Positions 45,271 through 51,905 are shown, numbered from the stretch's first letter. The stretch: DNA of 55,004 nt from Flavobacteriaceae bacterium (GCA_013373385.1 JABXHX010000034.1:1-55004), one strand, 5' to 3'. The notes: generated by a model from the sequence alone, not told the origin. Program-made: numbers and translations.

Positions 45271-45282
45271 TAGGGTTTTCCA

Positions 45283-45362
45283 GTTTAGTGCTTTAAAATT
45301 GTTTTCATTAATTATATATTTATACAAATATCTAAATATTATTTTAAAATTAACCGATTTTT
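45283..45362 (-). pseudogene. 5' remnant of an sdpR-like gene with its promoter
   Basis: About 80 bp align with 43511-43591, the start and upstream region of the sdpR-like gene. The ATG at 45308 is followed by codons like those for MNSIFKALN but with a one-base deletion, and similarity stops after about ten codons. The upstream dyad (45326-45340) is kept. A second copy of this regulator gene was evidently lost here. Confidence 0.6.
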
Positions 45363-45468
45363 ATTAAAAATCTCTTTAATGAAGAAATTTACATAAGATT
45401 ATTCTAGTGAAATTTGCAACGAATAAGATTATTAGAACCTTTCAACTCGTTTAACTCATTTTCTAGAT

Positions 45469-45570
45469 TTAAGTTTTTTTATTTTCAAATATCTTAATTA
45501 GATTTTGCATATCATCACTTACCTTTCTTTCAATAACTTTTGCATAAATTTGTGTGGTAGTTATTTGTTT
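45469..45570 (-). pseudogene. Tyrosine recombinase C-terminal remnant, copy 3
   Basis: 33 codons plus stop: QITTTQIYAKVIERKVSDD, then MQNLIKIFENKKT. It keeps the nucleophile Tyr segment and matches the tails at 37793 and 49211, but the catalytic His is gone; an in-frame stop lies 1 codon before the match. The rest of the 725-nt gap (45135-45859) holds the sdpR-like fragment and AT-rich sequence without a supported gene. Confidence 0.75.
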
Positions 45571-45859
45571 TTATTTAAACAGTCTTAAAATTATGTCCGA
45601 GTAAATGTAGTAGCTCCAGTTGAAATTGGGTTCTCAATGACACAAAAATAGATGGCTTAAAGAATAATGAATTGCCTAAAAAAGTTTGATTACTTGACTA
45701 TTAGGTTCATCAAACATATTTAAGTAAACGGAATAATTGATTTAATTTCACTTCTGTTAAGTTGAAGCTTTCAAAATAAAAAAGTAATGTAACTCTTGTA
45801 TAATTTCTTGAGATTAAACTACATAGATATGATAATCTGTAATAGTATATTTAAAGCAG

Positions 45860-46303
45860 TTATAATACTTTAATCATATGAAAACCAGAAGTTTTATAAT
45901 CTTTAGAGAAATAGAATTCTTGTGCTCTTGTATTTTTTGTGTAAACATTTAACTCTACTGATTGATGGTCATTGTTCTTTGCCCATATCTCTATTAAAGC
46001 AAGTAGTTTTGCACCATAACCTTTAGATTGTAATTTGTTATCGATTATAAAATTATCAATTTCTAGCTGCTTCCCTGAATAAATTTTAAATAACGTCCAG
46101 CCTCCTATTATTCCTATGAGTTTATTTTGCTGATAAAATCCAAAGCTTTGGTAATTATTAAATGTGAGCATTTTTAAAAACCTATGTCTTATTATTGACT
46201 CATCAACATTAGGGTTTAACTGTTTTAGGAGTGTAACAAAATCATTAATATGACCTGATTTAAATTTTTTTATCTCAAATTGGTCAATCATTTTTGCATT
46301 CAT
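45860..46303 (-). CDS. GNAT-family N-acetyltransferase
   Basis: 147 aa from the ATG at 46303 (alternatives: 46291, or the unlikely 46354 that would overlap the upstream gene). GNAT features are visible: beta-strand LIGIIGGWTLF, then QLEIDNFIIDNKLQSKGYGAKLL with the acetyl-CoA loop Q/RxxGxG, and the late SVELNVYTKNTRAQEFYFSKDYK. It acetylates an unknown amine. The preceding SnoaL-like gene ends 13 nt before this start. Confidence 0.85.
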   Translation of the reverse strand: MNAKMIDQFEIKKFKSGHINDFVTLLKQLNPNVDESIIRHRFLKMLTFNNYQSFGFYQQNKLIGIIGGWTLFKIYSGKQLEIDNFIIDNKLQSKGYGAKLLALIEIWAKNNDHQSVELNVYTKNTRAQEFYFSKDYKTSGFHMIKVL

Positions 46304-46316
46304 AACTAAAAGCTTA

Positions 46317-46718
46317 TTATGTAATAAGTGCTTTTTTGTCAAGCTGCCCAACAAAAGTTTGCTTTAGAATTTTGCCATTCTTCAAAATAAAAGTCCCAGA
46401 GCCTAATGAAATTTTTATGTTTGGTGTATGTGCATGCCAAACTACGTACCCCAAGTCATTTTCAACACTTAATTTATCTAAAACTAAAATGGTTTTACCT
46501 TTTGGAAAATATGTTATAAACTCGGTAATGAATAATCGAATCTCTTTTAAGCCTTTAAAGGTTTGCTCTAAAGTCATAATAATGGATTCTTCAGTATAGT
46601 CAGACATTAGAGCATCAATATCATTATCGTAAAACGAATCCATATGATGAATTACAATATCTTTTGTTTTGTTTTGGACATCTGTATTATCTACTATTCT
46701 GTTATTCATACGTATCAT
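46317..46718 (-). CDS. SnoaL/DUF4440-like protein
   Basis: 133 aa from the ATG at 46718 (46709 is nearly as good; the ATG at 46751 adds a doubtful extension). NTF2-like pattern: VIHHMDSFYDNDIDALMSDY, TEESIIMTLEQTFKG, then VVWHAHTPNIKISLGSGTFIL and a closing KILKQTFVGQ strand. This type is usually a small cytoplasmic enzyme or binder of unknown substrate. It is paired with a GNAT gene 13 nt downstream. No signal peptide is seen, unlike most NTF2-like proteins of this window. Confidence 0.78.
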   Translation of the reverse strand: MIRMNNRIVDNTDVQNKTKDIVIHHMDSFYDNDIDALMSDYTEESIIMTLEQTFKGLKEIRLFITEFITYFPKGKTILVLDKLSVENDLGYVVWHAHTPNIKISLGSGTFILKNGKILKQTFVGQLDKKALIT

Positions 46719-46755
46719 ATTTAAAAATGTAATACTGAATTCTATTTGCATTATT

Positions 46756-46786
46756 AAAAGGGCTGTAATGTTGTCACAACCCTTTT
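46756..46786 (-). terminator. Terminator of the small LRR-like gene
   Basis: Stem AAAAGGG/CCCTTTT extended by TGT/ACA past a mismatch, 9-nt loop, followed on the minus strand by TTTTAATAATG. It lies 7 nt beyond the stop at 46793. Confidence 0.55.
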
Positions 46787-46792
46787 GATTTC

Positions 46793-47047
46793 TTAATTAC
46801 AGTTAACTAAAAATGTAGTTTGAGAATCTACATTGTTTCCCCAATGATAGTCACTATAGTTTGGGTTGTCTACTTCTATACAGTGTAAATGTGGATTTAT
46901 TTTAGATGAAAAGTTAGTAATATTAGTATTATTCCCATTTTTAAGAATAAAATCATTTAATTGATTATTATTAACAGAAATTGTTTGAGCAGTTGTAGTT
47001 TTGATTGAAAGAAACAATACAAAACTAATAAGTAATCGTAAGTTCAT
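46793..47047 (-). CDS. Small secreted protein with a single LRR-type terminal unit (possible remnant)
   Basis: 84 aa: signal peptide (about 1-20, ending TTTAQ) followed by LNDFILKNGNNTNITNFSSK and CIEVDNPNYSDYHW. The second part is what I know as the last unit of secreted flavobacterial leucine-rich repeat proteins (ILKNGNNTNI...LTCIEVDD). The expected many repeats are missing, so the gene looks like a deletion derivative that kept its promoter and reading frame. A TACATTTG -7 element lies about 25 nt upstream of the ATG. Confidence 0.65.
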   Translation of the reverse strand: MNLRLLISFVLFLSIKTTTAQTISVNNNQLNDFILKNGNNTNITNFSSKINPHLHCIEVDNPNYSDYHWGNNVDSQTTFLVNCN

Positions 47048-47050
47048 AAT

Positions 47051-47136
47051 TTTTGATTTTTAAGTTCGGTACAAATGTATTCTCTCAATTAAAAATCAAC
47101 TTTATTATGAAGTTCAACTTTTTGACTATAAAGGTC
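47051..47136. repeat. Direct repeat A (promoter plus end of the 59-aa ORF)
   Basis: An 86-bp stretch that recurs, with about 80 percent identity by eye, at 47310-47396. Both copies contain TACATTTG on the minus strand and the string GTCAAAAAGTTGAAC. In this copy the left part serves as promoter of the small LRR-like gene and the right part is the 3' end of the 59-codon ORF. Confidence 0.75.
47071..47078 (-). promoter_or_regulatory. -7 promoter element of the small LRR-like gene
   Basis: Minus-strand TACATTTG, exact TAnnTTTG, with TTG 17 nt upstream as the -33 element. It lies in the direct repeat, and the same arrangement appears upstream of the 59-codon ORF. Confidence 0.6.
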
Positions 47137-47268
47137 GTCACTTTGAATCTTTCTTGAAAGTAATTTTCTCTCTTGCATTTTTTCATCCCTACTTTTTTTA
47201 TTGGTATACCACCCAAACCCTAAAACTGAATAGGTAGACATCTCTCTTTTTATTGATTTGTTTTTCAT
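47089..47268 (-). CDS. Small 59-aa basic protein, unknown
   Basis: A short ORF beginning MKNKSIKREMSTYSVLGFGW and ending SQKVELHNKVDF. It is rich in Lys and Arg, has no signal peptide, and a region YSVLGFGWYTNKKS that could be a short amphipathic or membrane-touching segment. I do not recognise it. A promoter with TACATTTG lies about 60 nt upstream in the second direct repeat, which itself contains a decayed copy of the last 12 codons of this ORF (with a stop at the Tyr codon), so the gene seems to have been duplicated in tandem. Confidence 0.5.
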   Translation of the reverse strand: MKNKSIKREMSTYSVLGFGWYTNKKSRDEKMQERKLLSRKIQSDDLYSQKVELHNKVDF

Positions 47269-47309
47269 AACCAGAGGGGTTTATAATAACTATCTTTTTA
47301 TGAGATTAG

Positions 47310-47396
47310 TTTTCGACTTTTAAATTCGATACAAATGTATTCTCGCAATCAACAATTAAATTTATTATGACGTTCAACTTTTTGACTTTAAAGGTC
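47310..47396. repeat. Direct repeat B (promoter of the 59-aa ORF plus decayed ORF end)
   Basis: Counterpart of 47051-47136. On the minus strand it reads TACATTTG (47331-47338) and, further upstream, a relic of the 59-codon ORF tail, SQKVERHNKFNC and a stop, interrupted by TAA at the former Tyr. It now serves as the promoter region of the ORF at 47089-47268. Confidence 0.7.
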
Positions 47397-47414
47397 AAGT
47401 GATTGTTACTTAAA

Positions 47415-47451
47415 TGAACTTCACAGAAAAAAGGTTGAACCTTACAGAAAA
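47415..47451 (+). promoter_or_regulatory. AraC-type direct-repeat operator upstream of the methyltransferase gene
   Basis: Two copies of TGAAC(T/C)T(C/T)ACAGAAAA, at 47415-47430 and 47436-47451, spaced exactly 21 bp (two helical turns). The second copy ends 21 nt before the -7 element TAATTTTG at 47473-47480, so it reaches the -33 position. This is a typical layout for activation by an AraC protein, and one is encoded two genes away at 48323. Confidence 0.65.
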
Positions 47452-47472
47452 TTTAGATAGACTTCTTGAATA

Positions 47473-47480
47473 TAATTTTG
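47473..47480 (+). promoter_or_regulatory. -7 promoter element of the methyltransferase gene
   Basis: TAATTTTG, an exact TAnnTTTG match, 32 nt upstream of the ATG at 47513. No good -33 is present; the AraC-type repeat occupies that place. Confidence 0.55.
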
Positions 47481-47512
47481 CAACATAATCTTTAACTTAA
47501 AATTAAATTATC

Positions 47513-48250
47513 ATGAAAAAAGTAATCATGTTTTTGTATTCTATTGTAGCATATCTAATTGGGTTTGCATCACTTTTATTTTGGATATTATCCATAAGTC
47601 ATCTTATACCAGAAATATCTATAGATAGAGCTCCTGAAATGTCAACAGGTTTAGCACTCTTGAAAAACTTTGGATTAGTACTACTATTTGGTGTGCCACA
47701 TTCTGTAATGGCAAGAAAATCATTTAAAGATTGGATTACTAAACTCCTTCCACGCCCTATAGAAAGAAGTACTTATGTGTTACAAGCAGGTGTTTTACTA
47801 TTTATTTTAATTTGGAACTGGGAACCCATTGGTGGGAACATTTGGACCATTGAAACAGGCACAGTCTTATATTATGCTATGTACGTATTGTTCTTTTTAG
47901 GCTGGGTTATTTTATTTATAAGTACGTTCTTAATTAACCATTTTGACTTATTTGGATTAAGACAAACTTATTTAGAGTTAGTTAATAAACCATACACAGA
48001 ACTTGAATTTAAAATAACTTGGTTTTATAAATATGTGAGACACCCATTATATTTTGGGGGTATTATGGGCTTATGGTTTACACCAGTTATGTCTGCAACA
48101 CATTTAGTATTTGCAATACTATTAACAACTTACTTTTTTGTTGGGACACTTTTTGAAGAAAAAGATTTACGAAAAGTGTTTAAGGATAAATATAGAAGCT
48201 ATATGGACAAAACACCTATGTTAATTCCGTTTACTAAACTCAAAAAATAA
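47513..48250 (+). CDS. mddA: Methanethiol S-methyltransferase-like membrane protein
   Basis: 245 aa with about five to six membrane helices. The sequence follows the MddA family along its length as I remember it: HSVMARKSFKDWI near residue 62, PRPIERSTYVLQAG, WNWEPIGGNIW, STFLINHFDLFGLRQTYL near 143, and the isoprenylcysteine-methyltransferase-like SAM motif KYVRHPLYFGG followed by EEKDL...YRSYMDKTPMLIP. MddA methylates methanethiol to dimethyl sulfide with SAM. The closest alternative is another isoprenylcysteine/NnrU-type methyltransferase. It probably forms a regulated pair with the AraC gene downstream. Confidence 0.8.
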   Translation: MKKVIMFLYSIVAYLIGFASLLFWILSISHLIPEISIDRAPEMSTGLALLKNFGLVLLFGVPHSVMARKSFKDWITKLLPRPIERSTYVLQAGVLLFILIWNWEPIGGNIWTIETGTVLYYAMYVLFFLGWVILFISTFLINHFDLFGLRQTYLELVNKPYTELEFKITWFYKYVRHPLYFGGIMGLWFTPVMSATHLVFAILLTTYFFVGTLFEEKDLRKVFKDKYRSYMDKTPMLIPFTKLKK

Positions 48251-48322
48251 CATATTGGTTTTTAAGTAACATTGGATTAAATAAATTATTTATATATTAA
48301 ACTTTGATTTAACATTAAAATT

Positions 48323-49189
48323 ATGGCATTAGATGTATTTAAATATTTTAGTGGTTCAGTAAAGTACAATAAATTGGTAGGTGACGATTTTTTATTTGTT
48401 GAATATAAGTGCCCCCTTAATATAGAAGATTTTAAAGTTTGGTCGGACACACCATTTTTAAGTTATGTTATTAGTGGCAGAAAAGATTGGACTGCTATAG
48501 AAGGGACTTATCAATTAAAAGAAGGTGATGCTGTTTTTCTAAATAAAGGTATTTATAATACAAAGCAATATTTTGAAGAGGAATATTGTACATTACTATT
48601 TTTTCTTACGGAAGATTTTATTAGAAAATTCATGAAAACTTATAAAGAGACAATTAAAGTTCAAAAACTAAATGAGAATGAGAATCAGATATATGCTTTA
48701 GATGTTCAAGATTCATTGAAATCATTATTTATGTCTGTTTTTAATTATATGAAACAGATAAACGAAATCCCACGAGAACTAGTAGAAATAAAATTTAATG
48801 AGTTGCTTTACAATATTATTCTAAATCCAAAAAATAGAAACCTAACAAACTTTTTCCTGTCACTTGAACAAATAAACAAAACAGACCTTAACACTATAAT
48901 GCTTAAGAGCTTTCATTCTGATTTAAGCATGGAAGAGTTTGCTAGACTTTCCGGAAGAAGTTTATCAACTTTTAAAAGAGATTTTAAAGCTTATTTTAAG
49001 CAAACACCTGGGAAATGGCTAAATAATAAAAGATTAGAATATGCTAAAAGCTTACTAAATAACCCAGAATTAAACATTAATGATATTTGCTGGGAAAGCG
49101 GCTTTAAAAATGTGTCTCATTTTAATCGTAGTTTTAAAGAAAAATACAAACTTCCACCAAATCAATATAGAAAACAATTAATTGGGTAG
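48323..49189 (+). CDS. AraC-family transcriptional regulator
   Basis: 288 aa. The N-terminal 180 residues look like the AraC_N-type cupin sensor of Bacteroidota regulators (FLSYVISGRKDWTAIEGTYQLKEGDAVFLNKG). The C-terminal domain (about 195-288) has two HTH units, LSMEEFARLSGRSLSTFKRDF and LNINDICWESGFKNVSHFNRSF, ending KYKLPPNQYRK. It lies 72 nt after the mddA-like gene and is the likely activator at the 21-bp direct repeats upstream of it. The island integrase remnant lies just beyond. Confidence 0.92.
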   Translation: MALDVFKYFSGSVKYNKLVGDDFLFVEYKCPLNIEDFKVWSDTPFLSYVISGRKDWTAIEGTYQLKEGDAVFLNKGIYNTKQYFEEEYCTLLFFLTEDFIRKFMKTYKETIKVQKLNENENQIYALDVQDSLKSLFMSVFNYMKQINEIPRELVEIKFNELLYNIILNPKNRNLTNFFLSLEQINKTDLNTIMLKSFHSDLSMEEFARLSGRSLSTFKRDFKAYFKQTPGKWLNNKRLEYAKSLLNNPELNINDICWESGFKNVSHFNRSFKEKYKLPPNQYRKQLIG

Positions 49190-49210
49190 TATTATAAATA
49201 TTAAAACCCT

Positions 49211-49378
49211 CTAATTAGCTATTGAGTTTGTATCAGAGTTATGAGATTTCTTTTCTATTATATGTTTTAAATTAAGCATATCTTTACTTACTTTACTTTC
49301 AATAACCCGAGCATAAATTTGAGTAGTAGTAATTTTAGAATGGCCTAATAATTTTGAAACTGTTTCAATTAAAGCTTT
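49211..49378 (-). pseudogene. Tyrosine recombinase C-terminal remnant, copy 2
   Basis: 56 codons plus stop: KALIETVSKLLGHS, KITTTQIYARVIESKVSKD, then LNLKHIIEKKSHNSD and a short tail. It retains the catalytic His and Tyr only, and starts right after an in-frame TAA (49379-49381) at exactly the same place as copy 1. It lies where the integrase gene of a tRNA-integrated element is expected, next to tRNA-Pro. Confidence 0.87.
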
Positions 49379-49388
49379 TTAATCTTCT

Positions 49389-49429
49389 ATTCGGTTCACA
49401 CTTTTTAGATTGTAAACTGTGAACCGAAT
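49389..49429. repeat. 41-nt palindrome next to integrase remnant, copy 2
   Basis: Arms ATTCGGTTCACA/TGTGAACCGAAT identical to copy 1 at 37944-37984; the loop differs by one base. It lies between the truncated integrase and the tRNA terminator. Confidence 0.75.
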
Positions 49430-49471
49430 TAAATCATATAATATCAATTCTTATGATAGTCTAAAAACTAC

Positions 49472-49505
49472 AAAACCTTATTAATCATAAGATTAACAAG
49501 GTTTT
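49472..49505 (-). terminator. tRNA-Pro terminator
   Basis: 15-bp stem with one mismatch (AAAACCTTATTAATC/GATTAACAAGGTTTT), 4-nt loop, T-run at the end on the minus strand, 25 nt beyond the tRNA 3' end. Confidence 0.7.
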
Positions 49506-49529
49506 AGTTGTAATTGATATTACTTTTAG

Positions 49530-49604
49530 TCGGGGTGGCAGGATTCGAACCTGCGACCTCCGCGTCCCAAACGCGGCGCGATAACCGGGCTACGCTACAC
49601 CCCG
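49530..49604 (-). tRNA. tRNA-Pro (anticodon TGG), island attachment site
   Basis: Minus-strand cloverleaf: acceptor CGGGGTG/CACCCCG, discriminator A, anticodon stem CCGCG/CGCGG around loop TTTGGGA (anticodon TGG), T arm with GGTTCGAATCC. CCA is not encoded. Its last bases are duplicated at 38096-38106. Confidence 0.96.
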
Positions 49605-49678
49605 AAGTTTTCGGATTGCAAACATACTATAATATTTCTATATTGTAAAATGTTTCTAGATTAAAATCTGTAGAATTT

Positions 49679-50785
49679 ATGAAGCCTTTATTTCTTATAA
49701 AAAACGCTGTTTTAACCAGTGTTGTCTTATTGTTTTTTATCAAAGCATCAGCACAAGAAAATGTGTATAAGCATAAATTAGTTGTTCCGAATTTAAGGAT
49801 CCCATGGGGATTTACCTTTTTGCCAGACAATTCAATGTTGATTACAGAAAAAGAAGGGAAACTAATCCATTTTAAAAACGGAATTAAAACTGAAATTAGT
49901 GGATTGCCAAAAATAAAAGTTTTAGGTCAAGGTGGTTTAATGGATATTGAGCTACATCCTAATTATAAAAATAATGGTTGGATTTATTTTACCTATGTTT
50001 CGTCAACCAAAAATCGTAGCAGAGCTAACACCACATTGATGAGAGCAAGGATTAAAAATAACCGATTGATTAATCAAGAAGTATTGTATAAAGCAACTCC
50101 AGATACCAGAAGAGGACAGCACTTTGGTTCTCGTATTGTTTTTGATAGTAAAGCCTATGTGTATTTTAGTATTGGTGATAGAGGCGAAAGGGATGTAAAT
50201 CCGCAAGATATTACCAGAGATGGCGGAAAGATTTACCGTTTACATGATGATGGAAGAATTCCAAATGATAATCCGTTTGTAAATGATAAAGATGCTAAAA
50301 AAGCTATTTATAGTTATGGGCATAGAAATCCGCAAGGGATGGAAATGAATCCGTTTACAGAAGAAATATGGTCTCATGAACACGGTCCAAGAGGAGGTGA
50401 TGAAATAAACATTTTAAAAAAGGGGAAAAATTATGGATGGCCAAAAGCAAGTTTCGGAATTAATTACAGTGGTTCAAAATTTACTGACAAAACAGCTATA
50501 AAAGGAATGGAAGATCCCATTCATCATTGGACTCCATCTATTGCGCCAAGTGGAATGGCTTTTGTAAGCTCTAATAAGTACCCAACATTAAAAGGAAAAT
50601 TATTGGTAGGGTCATTAAAATTTCAATATGTTACAGTTTGTACATTAAAAGAGACTAAGGTTCTTAGTGAAGAAATAATACTAAAAAACTTAGGAAGAGT
50701 TCGCTCTATAGAACAGGGCAATGATGGTTATTTATATGTAGGAATTGAACGATTGGGGATAGTGAAAATTCTCCCGAAGAAATAG
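49679..50785 (+). CDS. Secreted PQQ-dependent aldose sugar dehydrogenase-like protein
   Basis: 368 aa, signal peptide about 1-25 (ending KASAQ). The six-bladed propeller of the Asd/YliI and soluble glucose dehydrogenase family is recognisable: VVPNLRIPWGFTFLPDNSMLITEK, GGLMDIELHPNYKNNGWIYFTY, HFGSRIVFDSKAYVYFSIGDRG, SYGHRNPQGMEMNPFTEEIWSHEHGPRGGDEIN and WTPSIAPSGMAF. The catalytic His (QHFGSR) and PQQ/Ca-binding arginines are present. It oxidises aldoses in the periplasm. No PQQ synthesis gene is seen nearby. Confidence 0.9.
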   Translation: MKPLFLIKNAVLTSVVLLFFIKASAQENVYKHKLVVPNLRIPWGFTFLPDNSMLITEKEGKLIHFKNGIKTEISGLPKIKVLGQGGLMDIELHPNYKNNGWIYFTYVSSTKNRSRANTTLMRARIKNNRLINQEVLYKATPDTRRGQHFGSRIVFDSKAYVYFSIGDRGERDVNPQDITRDGGKIYRLHDDGRIPNDNPFVNDKDAKKAIYSYGHRNPQGMEMNPFTEEIWSHEHGPRGGDEINILKKGKNYGWPKASFGINYSGSKFTDKTAIKGMEDPIHHWTPSIAPSGMAFVSSNKYPTLKGKLLVGSLKFQYVTVCTLKETKVLSEEIILKNLGRVRSIEQGNDGYLYVGIERLGIVKILPKK

Positions 50786-50883
50786 TAGTTGCATCGTACA
50801 CTTTCAATTCTAACAATTGATTTTAGTTATAAAACTATTGCAATTAATCATTAAAAAAGCTTTAATTAATTCCATAAAAAAAA

Positions 50884-50891
50884 TACATTTG
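50884..50891 (+). promoter_or_regulatory. -7 promoter element of trxB
   Basis: TACATTTG, exact TAnnTTTG, 24 nt upstream of the trxB ATG. No convincing -33 element was seen. Confidence 0.5.
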
Positions 50892-50915
50892 TAATCTCAA
50901 AAAAGAAACAACACA

Positions 50916-51854
50916 ATGGCAGAAAAAATAAAATGTTTAATTATTGGTTCAGGACCTGCAGGATATACAGCAGCTATATATGCAGCTAGAGCAGATATGA
51001 AACCGGTAATGTATACAGGAATGCAAATGGGTGGTCAGTTAACTACCACAACAGAGGTAGATAATTTTCCAGGATATCCAAACGGAACAGATGGTACAGC
51101 TATGATGAACGATTTGCAAAAACAAGCAGAAAGATTTGGTACAGATGTTCGTTTTGGAATGGTAACTAAAGTTGATTTTAACAACGAAGTAGGTGGAGTA
51201 CATAAGGTAATTGTTGATGAAGCCACCGAAATTGAAGCAGAAACTGTAATTATTTCTACAGGTGCAACTGCCAAGTATTTAGGTTTGGAAAGTGAGCAAC
51301 GTTTAATTGGCGGTGGAGTTTCTGCTTGTGCTACTTGTGATGGGTTCTTTTACAAAGGACAAGACGTTGTAGTAGTTGGAGCGGGAGATACAGCAGCAGA
51401 AGAAGCAACCTATTTAGCAAATATTTGTAACAAGGTTACCATGTTAGTTCGTAAAGATCATATGCGAGCTTCTAAAGCAATGCAACACCGTGTAAATAAA
51501 ACAAAAAACATTACTGTTTTATACAATACAGAAATTGATGAGGTGCTTGGAGAGAATGTTGTAGAAGGTGTAAGAGCAGTTAATAATCAAAGTGGAGAAA
51601 AAACTGAAATTCCTGTTACAGGTGTATTTATTGCCATTGGACATAAACCAAATACAGAGATTTTTAAAGGAGTGTTAGATATGGATGAAACAGGATACCT
51701 ACTTACTCAAGGAAAATCTACTAAAACTAATATGCCAGGTGTATTTGCAGCAGGTGATGTACAAGATAAAGAATACAGACAAGCAGTTACTGCAGCGGGT
51801 ACAGGTTGTATGGCAGCATTAGATGCAGAACGCTATTTAGGAGCTTTAGAATAA
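50916..51854 (+). CDS. trxB: Thioredoxin-disulfide reductase
   Basis: 312 aa, full length. FAD-binding GSGPAGYTAAIYAARA (11-26), redox-active CATC in GVSACATCDGFFYKG (near 135-150), NADPH-binding GAGDTAAEEATYLA and the C-terminal FAD motif GVFAAGDVQDKEYRQAVTAAGTG. It reduces thioredoxin with NADPH in the cytoplasm. The gene stands alone, with its own promoter and a strong terminator. Confidence 0.97.
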   Translation: MAEKIKCLIIGSGPAGYTAAIYAARADMKPVMYTGMQMGGQLTTTTEVDNFPGYPNGTDGTAMMNDLQKQAERFGTDVRFGMVTKVDFNNEVGGVHKVIVDEATEIEAETVIISTGATAKYLGLESEQRLIGGGVSACATCDGFFYKGQDVVVVGAGDTAAEEATYLANICNKVTMLVRKDHMRASKAMQHRVNKTKNITVLYNTEIDEVLGENVVEGVRAVNNQSGEKTEIPVTGVFIAIGHKPNTEIFKGVLDMDETGYLLTQGKSTKTNMPGVFAAGDVQDKEYRQAVTAAGTGCMAALDAERYLGALE

Positions 51855-51876
51855 AAGCAAAAGCATAAAAAATAAA

Positions 51877-51900
51877 AAGAGGAATTTTCAAATTCCTCTT
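51877..51900. terminator. Bidirectional terminator between trxB and the convergent gene
   Basis: 10-bp stem AAGAGGAATT/AATTCCTCTT with a 4-nt loop, followed by TTTTTTA on the plus strand and by TTTTTATTTTTT on the minus strand. Confidence 0.85.
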
Positions 51901-51905
51901 TTTTA

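Larger units (their letters stand above)
49211..49539. repeat. Right border repeat of the tRNA-Pro island (module copy 2)
   Basis: Homologue of 37793-38106 in the same orientation and order: integrase end, palindrome, terminator hairpin, tRNA 3' end. GTCGGGGTGGC at 49529-49539 is inside the intact tRNA-Pro. The segment 38107-49528 between the two attachment copies is the island, about 11.4 kb. Confidence 0.82.

Noticed and set aside
45590..45859. Possible further gene remnant in the 725-nt gap
   Set aside because: I read the frames on both strands and found only short, stop-broken pieces without a recognisable family; not supported.
38134..49189. Interpretation of the island as a prophage or conjugative element
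   Set aside because: No phage structural, relaxase, type IV secretion or tra genes are present; only integrase relics remain.
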